Numbered from the stretch's first letter, positions 45,031 through 58,507 are shown. The stretch is 64,000 nucleotides of DNA from Rhexocercosporidium sp. MPI-PUGE-AT-0058 (GCA_020746875.1 JAGTJL010000002.1:2914001-2978000), one strand, 5' to 3'. Translations and numbers: made by a program. Notes: a model not told the origin generated them from the sequence alone.

Positions 45031-47399
45031 GATAATAATATGCTGCGCTTTATGCTAGGTTGAGAATCATCGATGTTTTTCCCAAAGTCTCCCACATGTG
45101 ATAACAAATTCGAGACAATACAAATTTTTTTTAGGGAGTAAGATAGTGTAGACTCAAAGTATGGCACAATGAATGGACCAAAGTGTCTTTGTTTGTTCGG
45201 CTGATGCATTCCTGAGGAACTGGATGCCGAGCCGCATCTAGCGTCCTTGACAATAGGTCTTGGAATGGGTGCAACGTTTTTGATCGATGTTGATGTTTCT
45301 TTCGAGACAGTGAAGAGTTTGGGAGGGAAGAAGATGATTTGACAAATTTGGTTGGTTGGCTTGTGAGAACGTGATACCGTGCTTCGTTCGCAACAACTTG
45401 TAGTCAGACAGACAAGGCCGAAAATGAAAGACAGCAGAAATATATAGGGTACTCAGGTTTTACCATGCAAAGAATTACTTATTCAGAGCTTGAATAACAC
45501 ACTTGGAGCTTAGACTGGGTGTCTTCGCGATCACGTGAGGTCGCTCTTCCAGTTCTTTCCCTTTACCCGTCTGTTCCTCGACGCAAGTTTAAAGAAAACC
45601 CATCACTTACTTCAGTACAGCTCTCCTCTTTCTGGTCGTGGGGCTTTCGATATCTCTGCAACTCTCAAGCAGCCGCGCAAGTCACTCACACAGACATGTT
45701 TCGTCTCGGGAAGTCGCAGCTCCTCAAGAAACGCTCAATCCCGACCCGAGCCGAACCGAACCTAATGAAGGATTTCCAGCATCGGATCTGCAGCCGGACC
45801 CGAGAACCAAAAGATGTAGCTTTACCTCTCGCAAGGTCCTAGTCCAACGGATGCGGGTAGAGACAGGACGTCCACAGGCATTCCCGCTTTCCAGACGAGT
45901 GTAGGTGTTTCGATATTACCAATGGGTATGTATCAAACATCTGATCCCTTAGTCCTGATAGTCAAGTGTTCCTCCAAATGTTCGAAGTGGGCTTGAGATG
46001 GGCTGCGCCAGCTCATACGCTCCATGTTGACGTTTCCTCGATTCGGTTCGATTTGACGAAGTCCAAGTCCAAGACCAAGACCAAGTCAAGGTCCAAGTCA
46101 AGTTCCATATTCCAGATCCCCAGACTTCACGCAGTCCGAAACTGTCGAATCCAGCTCAACCAATCGATACGAGCTGAGGTGTACGAGATCTTGGTAGCGA
46201 TTGATCGTCGTTTGATCGTTGGATCTCTGGACTCTCGGTCGATATCCGTACTGTGGAGTGGGCATGCGTGAAGGCGGTTTCGTTTGCAGGGGAAGGGGGT
46301 TGAGCTGATTGTGCGACAGGTGCGGTGGAAGGAGTTTCAGGATGCGCGGCTGCATGCGCGGTTACGGTGCATAGAGGGAAGGGGAAGAGGAAAGGGAGGA
46401 GGGTATGGGCAGGTGACGGAAAAGAAGAAGCTGCACGGCTGGATGGAGAGTTGGAAGGGAGGGAGGTGACATGAACGGCTTTCTATAGAAGGATTCTCGG
46501 TGATGAAAGAAGAGAACGGTGATGGGTCCAGCATCGCGGGAGGGCGCATGCAGCAGGATGGAGGGGTCAGCTTGCCGCACTGTGCAATTGTCATCGTGTA
46601 ACCTCGCACTGATCCAAATTGATACAGCTTGGATTTATACTTTAGAGGCCGCATTAAAGGTACGATGTTCCATCCCTAATAGGATGATGGGGAAACAAGA
46701 AATCATTTCGGTGTCTCTCCTTGTTGGATAGTATGTGTTCACGCGCGCATGGCCTGCAGGTAGTTACGAACAGCTAGTTACTTGGAGACGGCAGCCGGGC
46801 AAAACAAAAAGTTGGAAATAGACTTTGGCATGCTCGGACTATGTACAGTATGACTAGCTAGTATTGGATATGCACAGGATCGGATTTGAAATCCGGATAT
46901 GCGTATGGATGGGATGATGTGAGAGAATGGGTGTTAAGTTGACAATCCGGTATGATGACTGGGAGTGGAGGATGTATACTTTTCATGTCTCCTCCTGCCT
47001 ACTCGTACTAGTGGGCAGTATACGCAATGACATTCTTGATGCCCAGCGAAGTAATTGATGATCGACAGATGGAGAAACATGGTTAGAGATATCAATGTGT
47101 AGCCGAACTTGAGACGACTGAGATGACTGACTCTGTTGAACTAACTACTCGGTCAGTATCTGTGCAGCATGGCAGCCTTGCAGCCTTCTCCCATCCATCC
47201 CCTGCAAGCCCATCCATTATCCAAGCTCAAACACTTCTCTAACCAGAGAAATTTTCGTTTTTTTTTTGTCTCTTTGAGGTACTGACTGATGCCTAGTATT
47301 TTTGATGTACATAGTACTGTGGTTGGAGTATGTTGCAGTGGTGGTTGCAAAGTTAGTAAGTAAGATTACATAGGTAGCACGGTAGGTAGATACGAAAGG
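45031..47399. other. Intergenic region, RING and adenylate cyclase promoters
   Basis: No gene is supported. A TATATAGGG-like box lies near 45442, short GTCCAA/GACCAA repeats lie near 46058-46110, and a T9 run lies near 47260. Small frames such as 46284-46469 lack support. Confidence 0.5.
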
Positions 47400-48446
47400 G
47401 ACCTAGGCTAGGTACTCGTACGCATGGCATGCCCCTCCCGTCTTCCCCTCCCCCATCCTTCACGGGCGTTACCGAAAGCTTCAGACATGACAGCTCGACA
47501 TGACAAGACAAGACAAGACAAGACAAGGCCAGACCAGACCAGGCCAGACCCAAGCCTTTGCTTTGCTTTGCTTTGCTTTTCTTTTCTTCTCTTGCCCTTT
47601 CTTTCTTTTCCTTTTCAGCCCGGTGCAGTGCAGTGCAGTGCAGTCCAGTCCAGTCCACACAACATAAATGATCTGATCCAATCAATCCAATCCAGTTGAC
47701 ACATGGACCTAATCCAATAATAATAAGAATCCAATAATCCGGTTCAGTCCAGTCAGTCCTGCCCAGTCCCATCCGCCCAGCTCGGCAAAGCAAGTCTCAA
47801 GCAAGTGACAAGGCGCAAGTCAAGGCTCAAGCCGCAAGCCTCAACTCAACTCAACTCAACTCAACTCACCTTGCAAGCCTGCTGCTTACACTTCTTTGTA
47901 CTACCTTGCTAGGCCTCACCGAAACCTGACCTGGCCTTGCTAGACTGGACTGGACTGGGCTGGACTGGGCTTTACCTCTACTTCTCATACTCTTTACCTA
48001 CTCACTAGTTAGCTAGCTACCTACTCTACAACCTACCTACCTGCCTACTCCACAACTACCATACCTACTATATACTCCGGTATAGTACTACACGAATCAA
48101 TCGCCAACCTCTCACTCTAGACTCTAGACTCTAGACTCTGGACTCTAGACGGAAACCCTCCACCTGTCACCTGTCACCTCCCACCTCTCCCACCTCGCTC
48201 CTCCCACCGCGCGCAACTCGCTTCGCTCCACTCACTCCACTCAGTCCCCTCTACTTTCTACACCACCACCCACCTCCACCACCTCCTCGCGAATCCCCGT
48301 CACCACCAGACCCTTCCTCACTCCTCCTCCCTCCCACCCACTCCACCCTCGCCTCGCGCACTATCACCATCATCATCATCATCATCAACAACAACCAATA
48401 TCCCCTCCTCCCATGGCCACCTCCTAGCTGCAATTGCTGGTCAACC
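47400..48446. repeat. Microsatellite-dense leader of adenylate cyclase
   Basis: The kilobase before the cyclase start codon contains several short tandem arrays: GACAA units (47503-47526), GACCA/GGCCA units, TTTGC units (47557-47578), GCAGT then CCAGT units (47624-47657), CTCAA units (47839-47866), GACTCTA units (48118-48148), a C/T-rich tract, and ATC units (48362-48387). Pentamers dominate. Much of this may be transcribed as 5' untranslated leader. Replication slippage in a promoter or leader is the simplest explanation. Confidence 0.7.
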
Positions 48447-51400
48447 ATGACCAGGAAAGAGAAAGATGCTCGCAACAGCTCCGCGACGAGCTCAAGCACG
48501 GACAGCTGGAAATCCACCGAGACCGTCAAAGGGCCCAGCTCTAGCTCCTCGCTCTTCCGAGGCCCATCGCGACGAGGCAATGCCATGACCGTCAACACTG
48601 ACCCCAGGAACAAGTGAGTGCGCGCGACCATTTTCATGTTCATATCCATCTTCACATTGCATCTTTCCTTTAGTTACCTTGCCTGTCCTTTCCCTTCCTT
48701 CCCTCCCTCCCCTTCCCTTTCCTCCTCCTGGCCCTCTTGGCTCCTCTTGTCTCAGACTGCTCCCGTCCCTCGCGCAAACATGTTCGTTCCTTGACTGACG
48801 GGTGCTTGCATCGCTCTCCCTCCCAGACCCGAGACAGATCCTCAAGTTTCGCCCACCACGGCTGCTCCGCGCACCGCCATAGCCGTATCCCCATCCTCGC
48901 ACTCCTCTCCCAATGTTTCCCCTCGGGACCATAGAATGAGCGACTTTGGCAACTACCGACGCGATCTTGCAGTTCTGGAAACCGGAGGAGGGCCCATCCC
49001 AAAGATTCAACACAACCCCCCAACTGCGTCGGGAACCCCGAATCAAATTGCGCCTTGGATGTCCTCCTCCAACGCGAACGGGACCGTCACTTCGCCGGCG
49101 AGCGCATTTGGCACCAGCTTCTACAATGACTCCAGCGACAATTTGTCGCAAGGCTCGCAGCTGTCGCCCGGCTTCAGACCCGGGACGGGCTTGACGGGGA
49201 ATACAAATGCGAGCGACTCGCCGGCAGATATCTATTTTGGAGATGAGAGGAGGCCCTCGGTGGCCAGCGTCACGACAGCGAGTAGTCAGGGTTCAAAGTC
49301 GAGTGTGTCGCGGCAGGGCATACACAAGAAGCTGCAAACCTTTTTCGGGGAGGACTTTCCAGGGCGAGATGGCTCTGATACGAGCCTTCCTTCACATGGA
49401 AAGGATGCTCGATCGCATTCCTTTGCCCGCAGCCATCGAGAAAGGAATCACTCGTCAGCCACGGACAAGACACAAAGAGACGCATCGCCAGGTCCATCTC
49501 GACCAAGAACACCAATTCCTTCCAGCGACGTAGTCCCCTTTCTATACCAGGACTCTATGGTCAGTCCCATTTCTTACATCGCAATTGCAATCTTCCACTT
49601 TTGAACAGGGTACATTTCCGTTGAGCCAAAACCTTATCATCTCCCCTCCTTCCCCTTTGGGATTCGACGATGGCGCACATGATGTCCCTTGAACTACTAC
49701 TCCTCATTCCATCGGCCTTCTCTTTCACACATAGAAACTGGGACAACGCATCTTAATAGCGACTGACGGAACTAGGACATCCCCAAATACGGCGAAGCCC
49801 CGGTTCGAGACAAGCTATCTGGGCCAGATAGAGGCAGGTATACCGGTGAAGGTCCCCAGGTACCCCCTAAGTCATCTTCCTCCTCGCGATCGGGACATGT
49901 ACACCTACCGGGCCATAGTCACAGACATAACAAGAGCAACGAAGACGCTCGAGCGCTGCGACCCTCGGTCAGTAGGGAAGATTCGGGGATCAGTTCCAGA
50001 CAAGGAGGGCGCGCGCCGACTTCGATGGGTACAGCATTGGGCAACTCCTCGAGTACGAGTCTTCCGAAACGTTCCAACAGCCCTACACCAAGCGGGATGA
50101 GCAGTTGGAGCGGGAAGACTGCTAAACCAGCTGCCAATGATGGATCAACTTCACCGACCGGCGGCACAAAGCGGAGGATTCTGGGGCGATTTCGAAAGCA
50201 CAAGGAGAAGGAGGATCCGCAGTCTCGACTGAAGGAATTGCCAGGCTCGGTTCGTTCTTTCCAGACCCCACCGTCCAATGGCAAAAGCTATGGATCCCCA
50301 GAATTCGGACAGTGGAGCCGTGAAGGAAGTTTGGGGGGATCAGAGATCAATCTCCCGAGGATTGACAATGGTCAGTTTGCTGGGAGCAGACCTAACGGCT
50401 CTCGACAAGGGACGTTCAACAAGCTACCATTCCGGAAGGGGAAATCGAAGGCCACGGACGACATGGAACAATCCATTGATCCCAACGAGAGGAGGGCGGC
50501 AGGACCAGGATCATTTTTCAGCCTGGACACAAACTTGTCGAATATGGAAGGTATTCTAGCAAAGCCACCACCGTTGACACCACTGGACAACAACATATTT
50601 GTGGGCAATGTAGAAGACGAGGCGAAGATTGAAGCTGAGAGTGCTGGAGCCATGAAATGGGATGCTCCGGACAGCTGGGCAGTCAAAAAGATCAACGACG
50701 ATAACATGTCCCGCCTAGATGAGATTGACGAAACTGGAGTTCCACCCAAGGCCGACGAAAAAGCAGCTCCCTATTGCATCCGCATATTCAGGATGGACGG
50801 GACCTTCGTCACCCTATCTACTTCTCTCAATTCAACAGTCACCGAGATCATGTTTCAAGTTGGGAAGAAGACATATATGACAGATAGCTTGGAGAACTAT
50901 CAGATTGTGATGAAGAAGCACGACTTGCAGCGGATCCTTGGAGCTGGGGAGCGGCCTGTGGTAATACAGAAAAGACTTCTTGAACAAGCTGGCTACGAGG
51001 AGAACGATAAGATCGAGGACGTTGGGAGAGAAGACAATAGCTACTTGTGCCGATTCTCCTTTGTTCCCGCAACAGAAAGTGGATATGCCTCAGTCACTAA
51101 CGACCCGGGGGTGAGTCGGGTACAGAAATACAGCCATGTCGACTTGTCTGGCCGGAACCTGATCACTATTCCCATCTCCCTGTATTCGAAAGCCTCGGAA
51201 ATCATATCCCTCAACCTATCCCGGAATTTATCACTGGATCTGCCCAAGGACTTTATCCAGTCATGTCAGAACCTACGCGACATCAAGTTCATCAATAATG
51301 AAGCATGGAAATTGCCTCCCAGTCTCAGCCGAGCAAGCCGACTCACCATACTCGATGTTTCTAATAACAGGCTGGAGCAGCTTGAACATGCTGAGTTGTC

Positions 51401-54400
51401 CAGACTGCAAGGTCTGATTAGTCTCAAATTGGCAAACAACCGGTTAAGGAGTCTTCCAGCCTATTTCGGCGCGTTCAAATCGATGAGGACGTTAAACATA
51501 TCCTCAAATTTCTTGGATTCGTTCCCCGAGTTTCTGTGCGAACTGGAGGGTCTTGTCGACATCGACATGAGTTTCAACAGCATCGCAAGTCTACCAGACG
51601 AGATTGGGAAATTGAGGAACCTAGAACGCTTTGTCATCACCAACAATCGTCTGAATGGATCTCTCCCGGCTAACTTTGGAGAGCTTGTGAACATGAAGGA
51701 AGTGGACGTCCGCTACAACGCTCTTTCCAGCATCGATGTCATCGCCAGATTGCCCAAGGTCGAACAAATTTCTGCTGACCACAATTCCGTTTCCGTGTGC
51801 GAGTCCGAGTTCACCAAAATACGGGTGCTCCGTCTCAATTCGAATCCCGTAACCAAGTTTGAAATCCTCAACGCCGTCCCGACATTGACAACGCTTATAT
51901 TGTCAAACGCCAAACTTGCCCACATCCCTGATGCCGCCTTCGACAAGATGCCCAATCTTGTCAAACTTGTTTTGGATAAGAACCATTTCGTCTCTCTACC
52001 TACCCACATTGGGAAACTGCGGAAACTTGAACATTTCAGCATTGCTCGAAACTCCCTGAGCAGCTTGCCCGCAGAAATTGGCTGCCTGACGGAATTGCGA
52101 TTTCTGGACGTTCGGGAGAACAATTTGAAGAAATTGCCAATGGAACTTTGGTGGGCGAATAAGCTGGAGACTCTCAACATCTCGTCGAACGTGCTCGATA
52201 ACTTCCCGAAGCCGGCTTCTCGAGCACCTCAGGTACCCGGCGATCCTTCTGCTGCGACCCAAGGGCTACTAAATGGAAGTCCTGGGCAGAATTCGAATAA
52301 TTCCAGCTTCGAAGAATTGGGTCCTTTGGAGGCTTTCGGTCAAAGACGACCTAGTCAGGCGTCAAGTGGACTACTCAGTGTTGGTGGCTCGCCTGTACCA
52401 GGTGGGCCAGACAGGAAGAGCTCTCTCGTATCGGTGTATGGCAAAGGTGGTCGAAAGACATCCGTTGTCTCGCGGACCGCATCCCAAGATACCGTTCAGA
52501 CCCAACCTACCGTGCTACGGAAGGATTCGGGCATGTCGGCGAGACTTCTTAACACATTCGCTGGATCACTACGAAACCTTTACCTGGCTGACAATCAACT
52601 CGACGACGACGTTTTCGATGAACTCATTATGCTGGGAGAACTACGTGTGCTGAACTTGTCATATAATGACCTCAACGATATGCCACAGAGGACACTCAAG
52701 AGTTGGCCCCAGCTGGTCGAGCTCTACCTGTCTGGCAACGAGCTCACATCGCTTCCATCCGACGATTTCGAGGAATTTACTCTGCTTCAGATTCTCCACA
52801 TCAACGGCAATAAATTCCAGACCCTCCCAGCCGAGCTTGGGAAAGCGCATCGACTAGTAATACTTGATTGCGGTAGCAATTCTCTCAAATACAATGTCTC
52901 CAATTGGCCATATGATTGGAATTGGAACTGGAACACCAACCTCAAATACTTGAACCTTTCAGGCAATAAGCGTCTCGAGATCAAGCCGTCTCAACCAGGT
53001 GGGGCAGGTAGTCGCGATGGACGTGATCTTACAGACTTTAGCGCACTGCAACATTTGCGAATTCTCGGTTTGATGGATGTCACATTGATCAAGACTGCGA
53101 CCCCAGATGAGACCGAAGACAGGAGAGTCCGCACATCGGGTTCGCTTGCTGGCCAGTTGGCATACGGAATGGCAGATAGCTTGGGAAGAAACGAGCATTT
53201 GTCCATAATTGACATGGTCGTTCCTAGGTTCAATTCTACGGAAACCGAGACGCTTCTGGGAATGTTTGATGGACAAGCACTGTCTAGTGGTGGATCGAAA
53301 ATTGCCAAGTATCTCCACGAGAACTTCCAACACATCTTTAGCGAGGAGTTGAAGAAAGTAAATTCAACACCCAATGAAACTCCTGGGGACGCTCTCAGAC
53401 GAACCTTCTTATCTCTCAACAAAGACTTGGCGACAGCGGCGACGCAGCACACAGAGGAGAGGTCGTTGTTATCTCACCGTGGTTCGGCAGCACCCGCAGT
53501 GCTGAGCCAAGCTGACCTTCACTCGGGAGGTGTTGCCACAGTTCTGTTTTTGCAGCAGTCTGAGCTATACGTTGCTAATGTTGGAGACGCGCAAGCAATG
53601 CTCATCCACTCGGAAGGTGGCCATCGGATTCTGACAAGAAAGCACGATCCCGCTGAGCCGAACGAACGACAAAGAATCCGTGATGCTGGTGGATGGGTCT
53701 CTCGACAAGGGAAGCTCAACGATATTCTCGAAGTCTCGCGAGCGTTTGGCTATGTTCAGCTCATGCCTGCCGTGCAATCAGCGCCTCACATCACCCAAGT
53801 CACTGTCAAGGAACAGGACGAGATGATCTTGGTTGCGTCACGAGAGCTGTGGGAATACCTGTCACCCGAAATTGTGGTTGACATTGCCAGATTAGAGCGG
53901 GGTGATTTAATGCGAGCAGCTCAGAGACTTCGAGACTACGCAATCGCCTTTGGAGCAACGAATAAGCTGATGGTCATGATGATAGGGGTCAGTGATCTGA
54001 AGAAGCGAGCGCAGATCAGACCCCATCGCGTTCAAAGTCTGTCGCTCAATCCTGCATCTATTGTCGATGAAGGATACGCACCTGCTAGACGGCCAAAGAA
54101 GAAGGAGACTGTGGAAGATTCGGGACTCCGTCGACTACAGGCAGAGGTTCAAGCACCTGTTGGCGATCTCAGTATCGTCTTCACCGATATCAAGAGCTCA
54201 ACACTGCTTTGGGAAACATATCCAAGCGCAATGCGAACTGCAATCAAGCTCCACAACGAGGTCATGCGTCGGCAGCTGCGTATCATCGGAGGCTACGAAG
54301 TCAAGACGGAAGGAGATGCGTTCATGGTCTCATTCCCTACTGCTACGTCAGCCCTGCTTTGGTCCTTTGCTGTGCAGCAGCAACTCCTCGAAGTGCAATG

Positions 54401-55424
54401 GCCGTCGGAGGTCCTATCGAGTTTCCTGGGTCAGGAGGTTTATGACAATGATCATACTTTGATCTTCAAGGGCTTGAGTGTGAGGATGGGCATTCATTGG
54501 GGTGCACCGGTGTGCGAGAATGATCCTGTCACGAGACGTATGGATTACTTTGGGCCTATGGTCAATCGCACATCAAGAATTTCGTCTGTCGCAGATGGTG
54601 GCCAGATCACGGTGTCATCGGATTTCATCTCTGAAATTCAACGCTGCTTAGAGACATACAGTGAGAGCGACAGATCAGGCTCCACTGGTTCAGAGGATGC
54701 CTTCGACAATGACTTCCTCGCCCAATCAATTCGTCGGGAGCTCCGTTCCCTCAGCAGTCAAGGTTTCGAGGTCAAGGATCTGGGTGAACGAAAGCTCAAA
54801 GGCCTCGAAAATCCCGAGTACATATACCTCATGTATCCACATGCACTCTCTGGTCGTATTCACTATCAACAGAGAATTGCTGAAACCGACAAGCTTGCAA
54901 TGCTTGAGGAACCTGCTACTCTATCTCAGCAAACGCAACTGAGTATTGATACCGACTGTGTCTGGGCTCTCTGGAGCGTGAGTCTGCGATTGGAGATGTT
55001 GTGTTCTAGTCTGGAGGCAGAGAGGGGGAACAACGTTGCCTTGCAGCCTCCAGAAACAGCGATGTTGGAGAAGATGAAGCATAGGGGCGGTGAGGTCACG
55101 GATAGATTCTTAGTCAACTTCCTGACCCACCAAGTATCCCGGATTGAGGTAAGCTTCTTCATTTCTTGCCCCAGCTGAGAACATAGGAATGGAACTAACA
55201 ACACACAGACGTGCATCTCAACCCTCGCAACTCGCCATCTAGCAGCTGGAAATGCGCCACTCACTGACCTGAAGCAACTCCGTGCGCCCATGGACGAAGT
55301 CCTTAGCTCGCTACAAGAGCAACTCAAAGAGCTTGCGAGATACAAAGCTCGTTTTGGAGATCTACCGCCGGAAAAAAAGAGTGGCAGCGGTCCTAAGAAG
55401 ACTAAACGCTTGACGAATGCTTGA
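48447..55424 (+). CDS. CYR1: Adenylate cyclase, fungal Ras-regulated type
   Basis: Makes cAMP from ATP at the membrane under Ras/G-protein control, activating protein kinase A. Exons 48447-48613, 48827-49559, 49776-55148 and 55209-55424 join in phase to 2,162 aa. Domains seen: a disordered Ser/Pro-rich N-terminus (1-620); a Ras-association domain (about 630-735, YCIRIFRMDGTFVTLS); leucine-rich repeats (about 750-1110 and 1230-1400) interrupted by a Ser-rich insert; a PP2C-like domain (about 1430-1690, VANVGDAQAML); and a class III cyclase domain from about 1763, with metal-binding aspartates in SIVFTDIKSS (D1771) and TEGDAFMVSF. The C-terminal KARFGDLPP tail probably binds CAP/Srv2. The start ATG opens a Ser/Thr-rich stretch. 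The first two introns exceed 200 nt. The PP2C part lacks the usual DGHG. Confidence 0.96.
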
Positions 55425-56855
55425 ACATGTGGTTAGTTTGCAGCAGAAAGCAACACACTAGAGCGTAGGATGATGCGAAACTTGGTAGCATACTTTAACA
55501 TTATCGTTAGAATTTGGGATGCTCCGGCGAGTCGTTAGCTCTTTGTTTCTCCCTCGCCTTTCATCCTTGGGGCATGGCTACTTGTCTGAATTCATGAACG
55601 CAAGGGACGAAAGTTGTATAGCATTGGGAGGTTTCTTCTTCATTTGTTGCTTCCGCTCTTCATTTCTACAGTCGCTTGGCCTGCGAGGCGAGGCGAGGTA
55701 GAAGGGGTATGAGGTGGGTTGGATTTGTCGACTTGGGTATGTTTCGGCTTTGGTATATTTACGTGGTCATCTCATGGGAAGTTCTGGAGTCTTTGCGTGG
55801 TATGGATAGCGCGGGACGGGATTGGGAAATTTTGTTTTGTTGCATGATGCTCGGATCTTCGCGCTGAATCGATTGTGAGCGATCAGTGTGGAGGCGATGG
55901 ATGGATGTCTTATGATGGCGTGGCGATGGCTTATATCATATATTACCTGTGCAGGAAGGGGGGAAGTAGGATGACGATATATATCTTTTAATCGGTGGTT
56001 CAGGTGGGGTGGATTGGAGGAATCCGGGGGGGCATGCAATCGGACGGGAGGTGATGGAGTGTTAAGGGACACGACGGTGGAAGGGGAGATCTGTGCATAT
56101 ATGATGAATTAGGTACTTTATCTTGGATAAGATTTGAGAATAGTCGGTGATGAATGCGATGAAGCGGATTCAAGCCTGACCGAGTGCAGGCTATGTTAAT
56201 GTGACAAGTATGACACTAAACCTATCTCCGGGGTTCCTATTCGATAAGACTGAGGTTAGGCAGTAGAGTGAAGTAGTACAAGTATCTGGACCGACATCTT
56301 TGTTGAACTATAGCTGTATGGATGTATCTGGCGAGATATATTTAGAAAACCGACACCAACACGGCTACAAACACTCTCATTCTCTCTCATTCATGCTTCC
56401 TTCCCCCCCAAGAAGGAAACGTCTTTCACGCATCAGAAGCCTGATGATCCAATATCGAAGCTAAGCTCCTACCAATTATACTGTAGATCTGAAAGAAACA
56501 GAAATGCTCACAAAGCTCTTGGGAATTTGTAAATTGGGAGATGCAAGAGCCTGTCCACTCTGAGGAGATATATCTTAGACTCAGAGGAAAAGCTAGGGCC
56601 GGATTTTTGAAAGAGTGTTCATTCATAATCGGACTTCGGATGGGATGGAGAGAGGTTCATAGGGTACTGATTTGGAGGGGGAAAGGTGTGACTTGGGATT
56701 TGATGGAAGATAGGCAGATCCAATCCACTGAAAAGAAAAGAAAATAAGAATAAAATAGCAGAGTAAGGCTGTCTGCTGTAATCAGGTAGAATCAACCACG
56801 ATAGTATTATGAAATAAATTAAAGGTGTTGTTCCCGATAGACTTCCAATCAAACA
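55425..56855. other. Convergent intergenic region
   Basis: About 1.4 kb with no supportable gene, holding the adenylate cyclase terminator and the 3' end of the small minus-strand gene. Confidence 0.5.
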
Positions 56856-57369
56856 TCAAAACCCACTCTGCACAGTGAGAATGCCAAACATGACTACAAA
56901 GGCAAAGCCAAGTTCGGCTTTCGAGATGACTACCCTCCTCCCACCACTAGAGCTACAGACCGCAGCTACGAGTTTGAAGTCCTGTCGGTGCTGCGCGAAA
57001 CACGTCTCCCAGCCACTCTCGGCTTTGCACCTACGTACCGTTAATCGTGACCCTCAAACTAGAGCTTTTGAATTGTGTAGATCCGTGGGATTGTCGATCC
57101 GTGGGAGTTTCCTTTGGATATAGTATACTGATGAGAATACATAGTGCACCTGAATCGTTTCACGTAAGTTGACGAGAAGGAAACGAGCAAACTCACGTTG
57201 AGCGCTCGAATCCCACGGGCGCGGCGCTGCTGCAGCATGGTTGGAAGACGTTGGATGTGATATTCGCTTTCTCGATGCCGGTTAGGAGGCTGCAGGAGCC
57301 TGAGTCGGGGAGGGAGAGGATGGGTTCATTGTGACTGAAGATCGTTGTGAAGTTTGCGAGGGAGTTCAT
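56856..57369 (-). CDS. Small cysteine-containing protein with C-terminal hydrophobic segment
   Basis: A gene missed by simple ORF reading. Exon 1 (57197-57369) begins MNSLANFTTIFSHNEPIL and includes NVFQPCCSSAAPVGFERS. A GTGAGT donor and an ACGTAG acceptor remove 166 nt. Exon 2 (56856-57030) continues in phase with TCKAESGWETCFAQH, an AVCSSSGG segment, and a hydrophobic end (LGFAFVVMFGILTV). The total is 115 aa. The paired CC, C-x6-C and later C resemble a loose group of small ascomycete proteins with a CC motif and a C-terminal membrane anchor; no function is known to me. Exon 1 is well supported by reading-frame quality and the donor. The choice of acceptor is less sure. Confidence 0.5.
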
Positions 57370-57944
57370 TTTGCGTGTTGGGGAAGCGAAGCGAAGCGAT
57401 GGGATGTAATTAGGCGATTCGAAAGCGGATGTTGATGTTGATATTGATTTTGATGAGAATGTAGTATATGAAATCGTGTCTTCGTTTGTTTGAGTGAATA
57501 TTCAATGTTAAGAATTGTGAGGGCTCAATGGGTTTAAACCTGACTTGAATATGCCAGTCGGTGGTAAGCCGATGTGGTATTTGATGAGGAGAGTTGTTGC
57601 CAAGTTGCCATGTGGTGCTGTGCCATATTCCTTCGCAGGCAGTGGAGCGATTATTACCGTTTTGAGAATATCTCAGCCCTGGGAGCGATAAATGCTCAGT
57701 GTGCCATTTATGTCATAAAGACGCTTGGTGAACATATTCCCAAGTCTGGGGGAGGGAGGTATAGATCGGAGTTTTGACAGCGGACCCTTTGAAACCGAGG
57801 TCTTACTGCTGGCGGCTGTTCGCACTTGTCTAACGGGGGATTTGATCTTACCTTCTGGTAAGACAGAGGGCCGGCCGCTCTCCATAGCCTGATGGCATAT
57901 CAATATAATGTAAATTGAGAAATTGCCTGATCCTTGAATATTCG
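57370..57944. other. Non-coding stretch
   Basis: Holds the promoter of the small minus-strand gene, with a GAAGC-type short repeat near 57385-57400. Nothing else is supported. Confidence 0.45.
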
Positions 57945-58507
57945 TTATACGTACTGTATACAGTACTGCCTTTGTGGATCTCTCGCTACGTTCCACATCG
58001 TGGCGATTTGTCTAGCAATGTTGCAGAGCGCATCTATCTCATGATACAGTGGATCGGAGTCACCAAAATGGAACGGTGCATCGACATCAGGTTGCAGTGC
58101 ATTCAGATCTCTTGGCTTTTGAAAATTGAGAGCAACGTGGGTTCGAGCCCAACCCTCCGTGAAATTCACAATGGCTTCATTGTCCAGCTCTGAGCCACGA
58201 CCAGTTGTGAATAGTATGTCCGGATCTGCAATTGCCGATTATTCGGCTGGTCTGGCACCTGGATTGGCAGCAGTTCACTTTGCGAGAGCTGAGCATATGC
58301 TATCGTTTGTTCACTGAGAACCATCTCTTCGGCTAAGCTGGTATTCGAACGGCGGCCACGACCTGGTGAAGGACGGGCTGCAGGTGCTGGCCTGAGAAGT
58401 GTATGTACTACATGGCATAAGGTGCAGTTGATTGATATCTTCGGCGTGACTTTGTGCACAAAATCTGTTCTTTGGATTGGGGCAACGAGGCGAGCATGGT
58501 GGCTCAA
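57945..58507 (-). pseudogene. Coding-like relic of unknown family
   Basis: Two minus-strand segments read like protein: SLAEEMVLSEQTIAYAQLSQ (about 58270-58340) and, in another frame, DILFTTGRGSELDNEAIVNF continuing to the stop near 57945. A 53-nt GT-AG interval between them (GTGAAC to TTGCAG) would join them in phase, so this could be a real small spliced gene or the remains of a larger one. No family is recognised and no start is identified. Confidence 0.25.

Noticed and set aside
47353..47793. 146-codon minus-strand frame
   Set aside because: It is generated by the pentanucleotide repeats and has a low-complexity translation.
47500..48150. Possible CRISPR-like or minisatellite array
   Set aside because: Units are 4-7 bp and change from one array to the next, without spacers. 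These are microsatellites in a eukaryotic leader.
48492..49151. 219-codon minus-strand frame
   Set aside because: It is antisense to exons 1-2 and intron 1 of adenylate cyclase and has an Arg/Gly-rich chance composition.
58135..58165. GGGTTCGAGCCC resembling a tRNA T arm
   Set aside because: No matching acceptor, D or anticodon arms surround it, and the region reads as protein-like on the minus strand.
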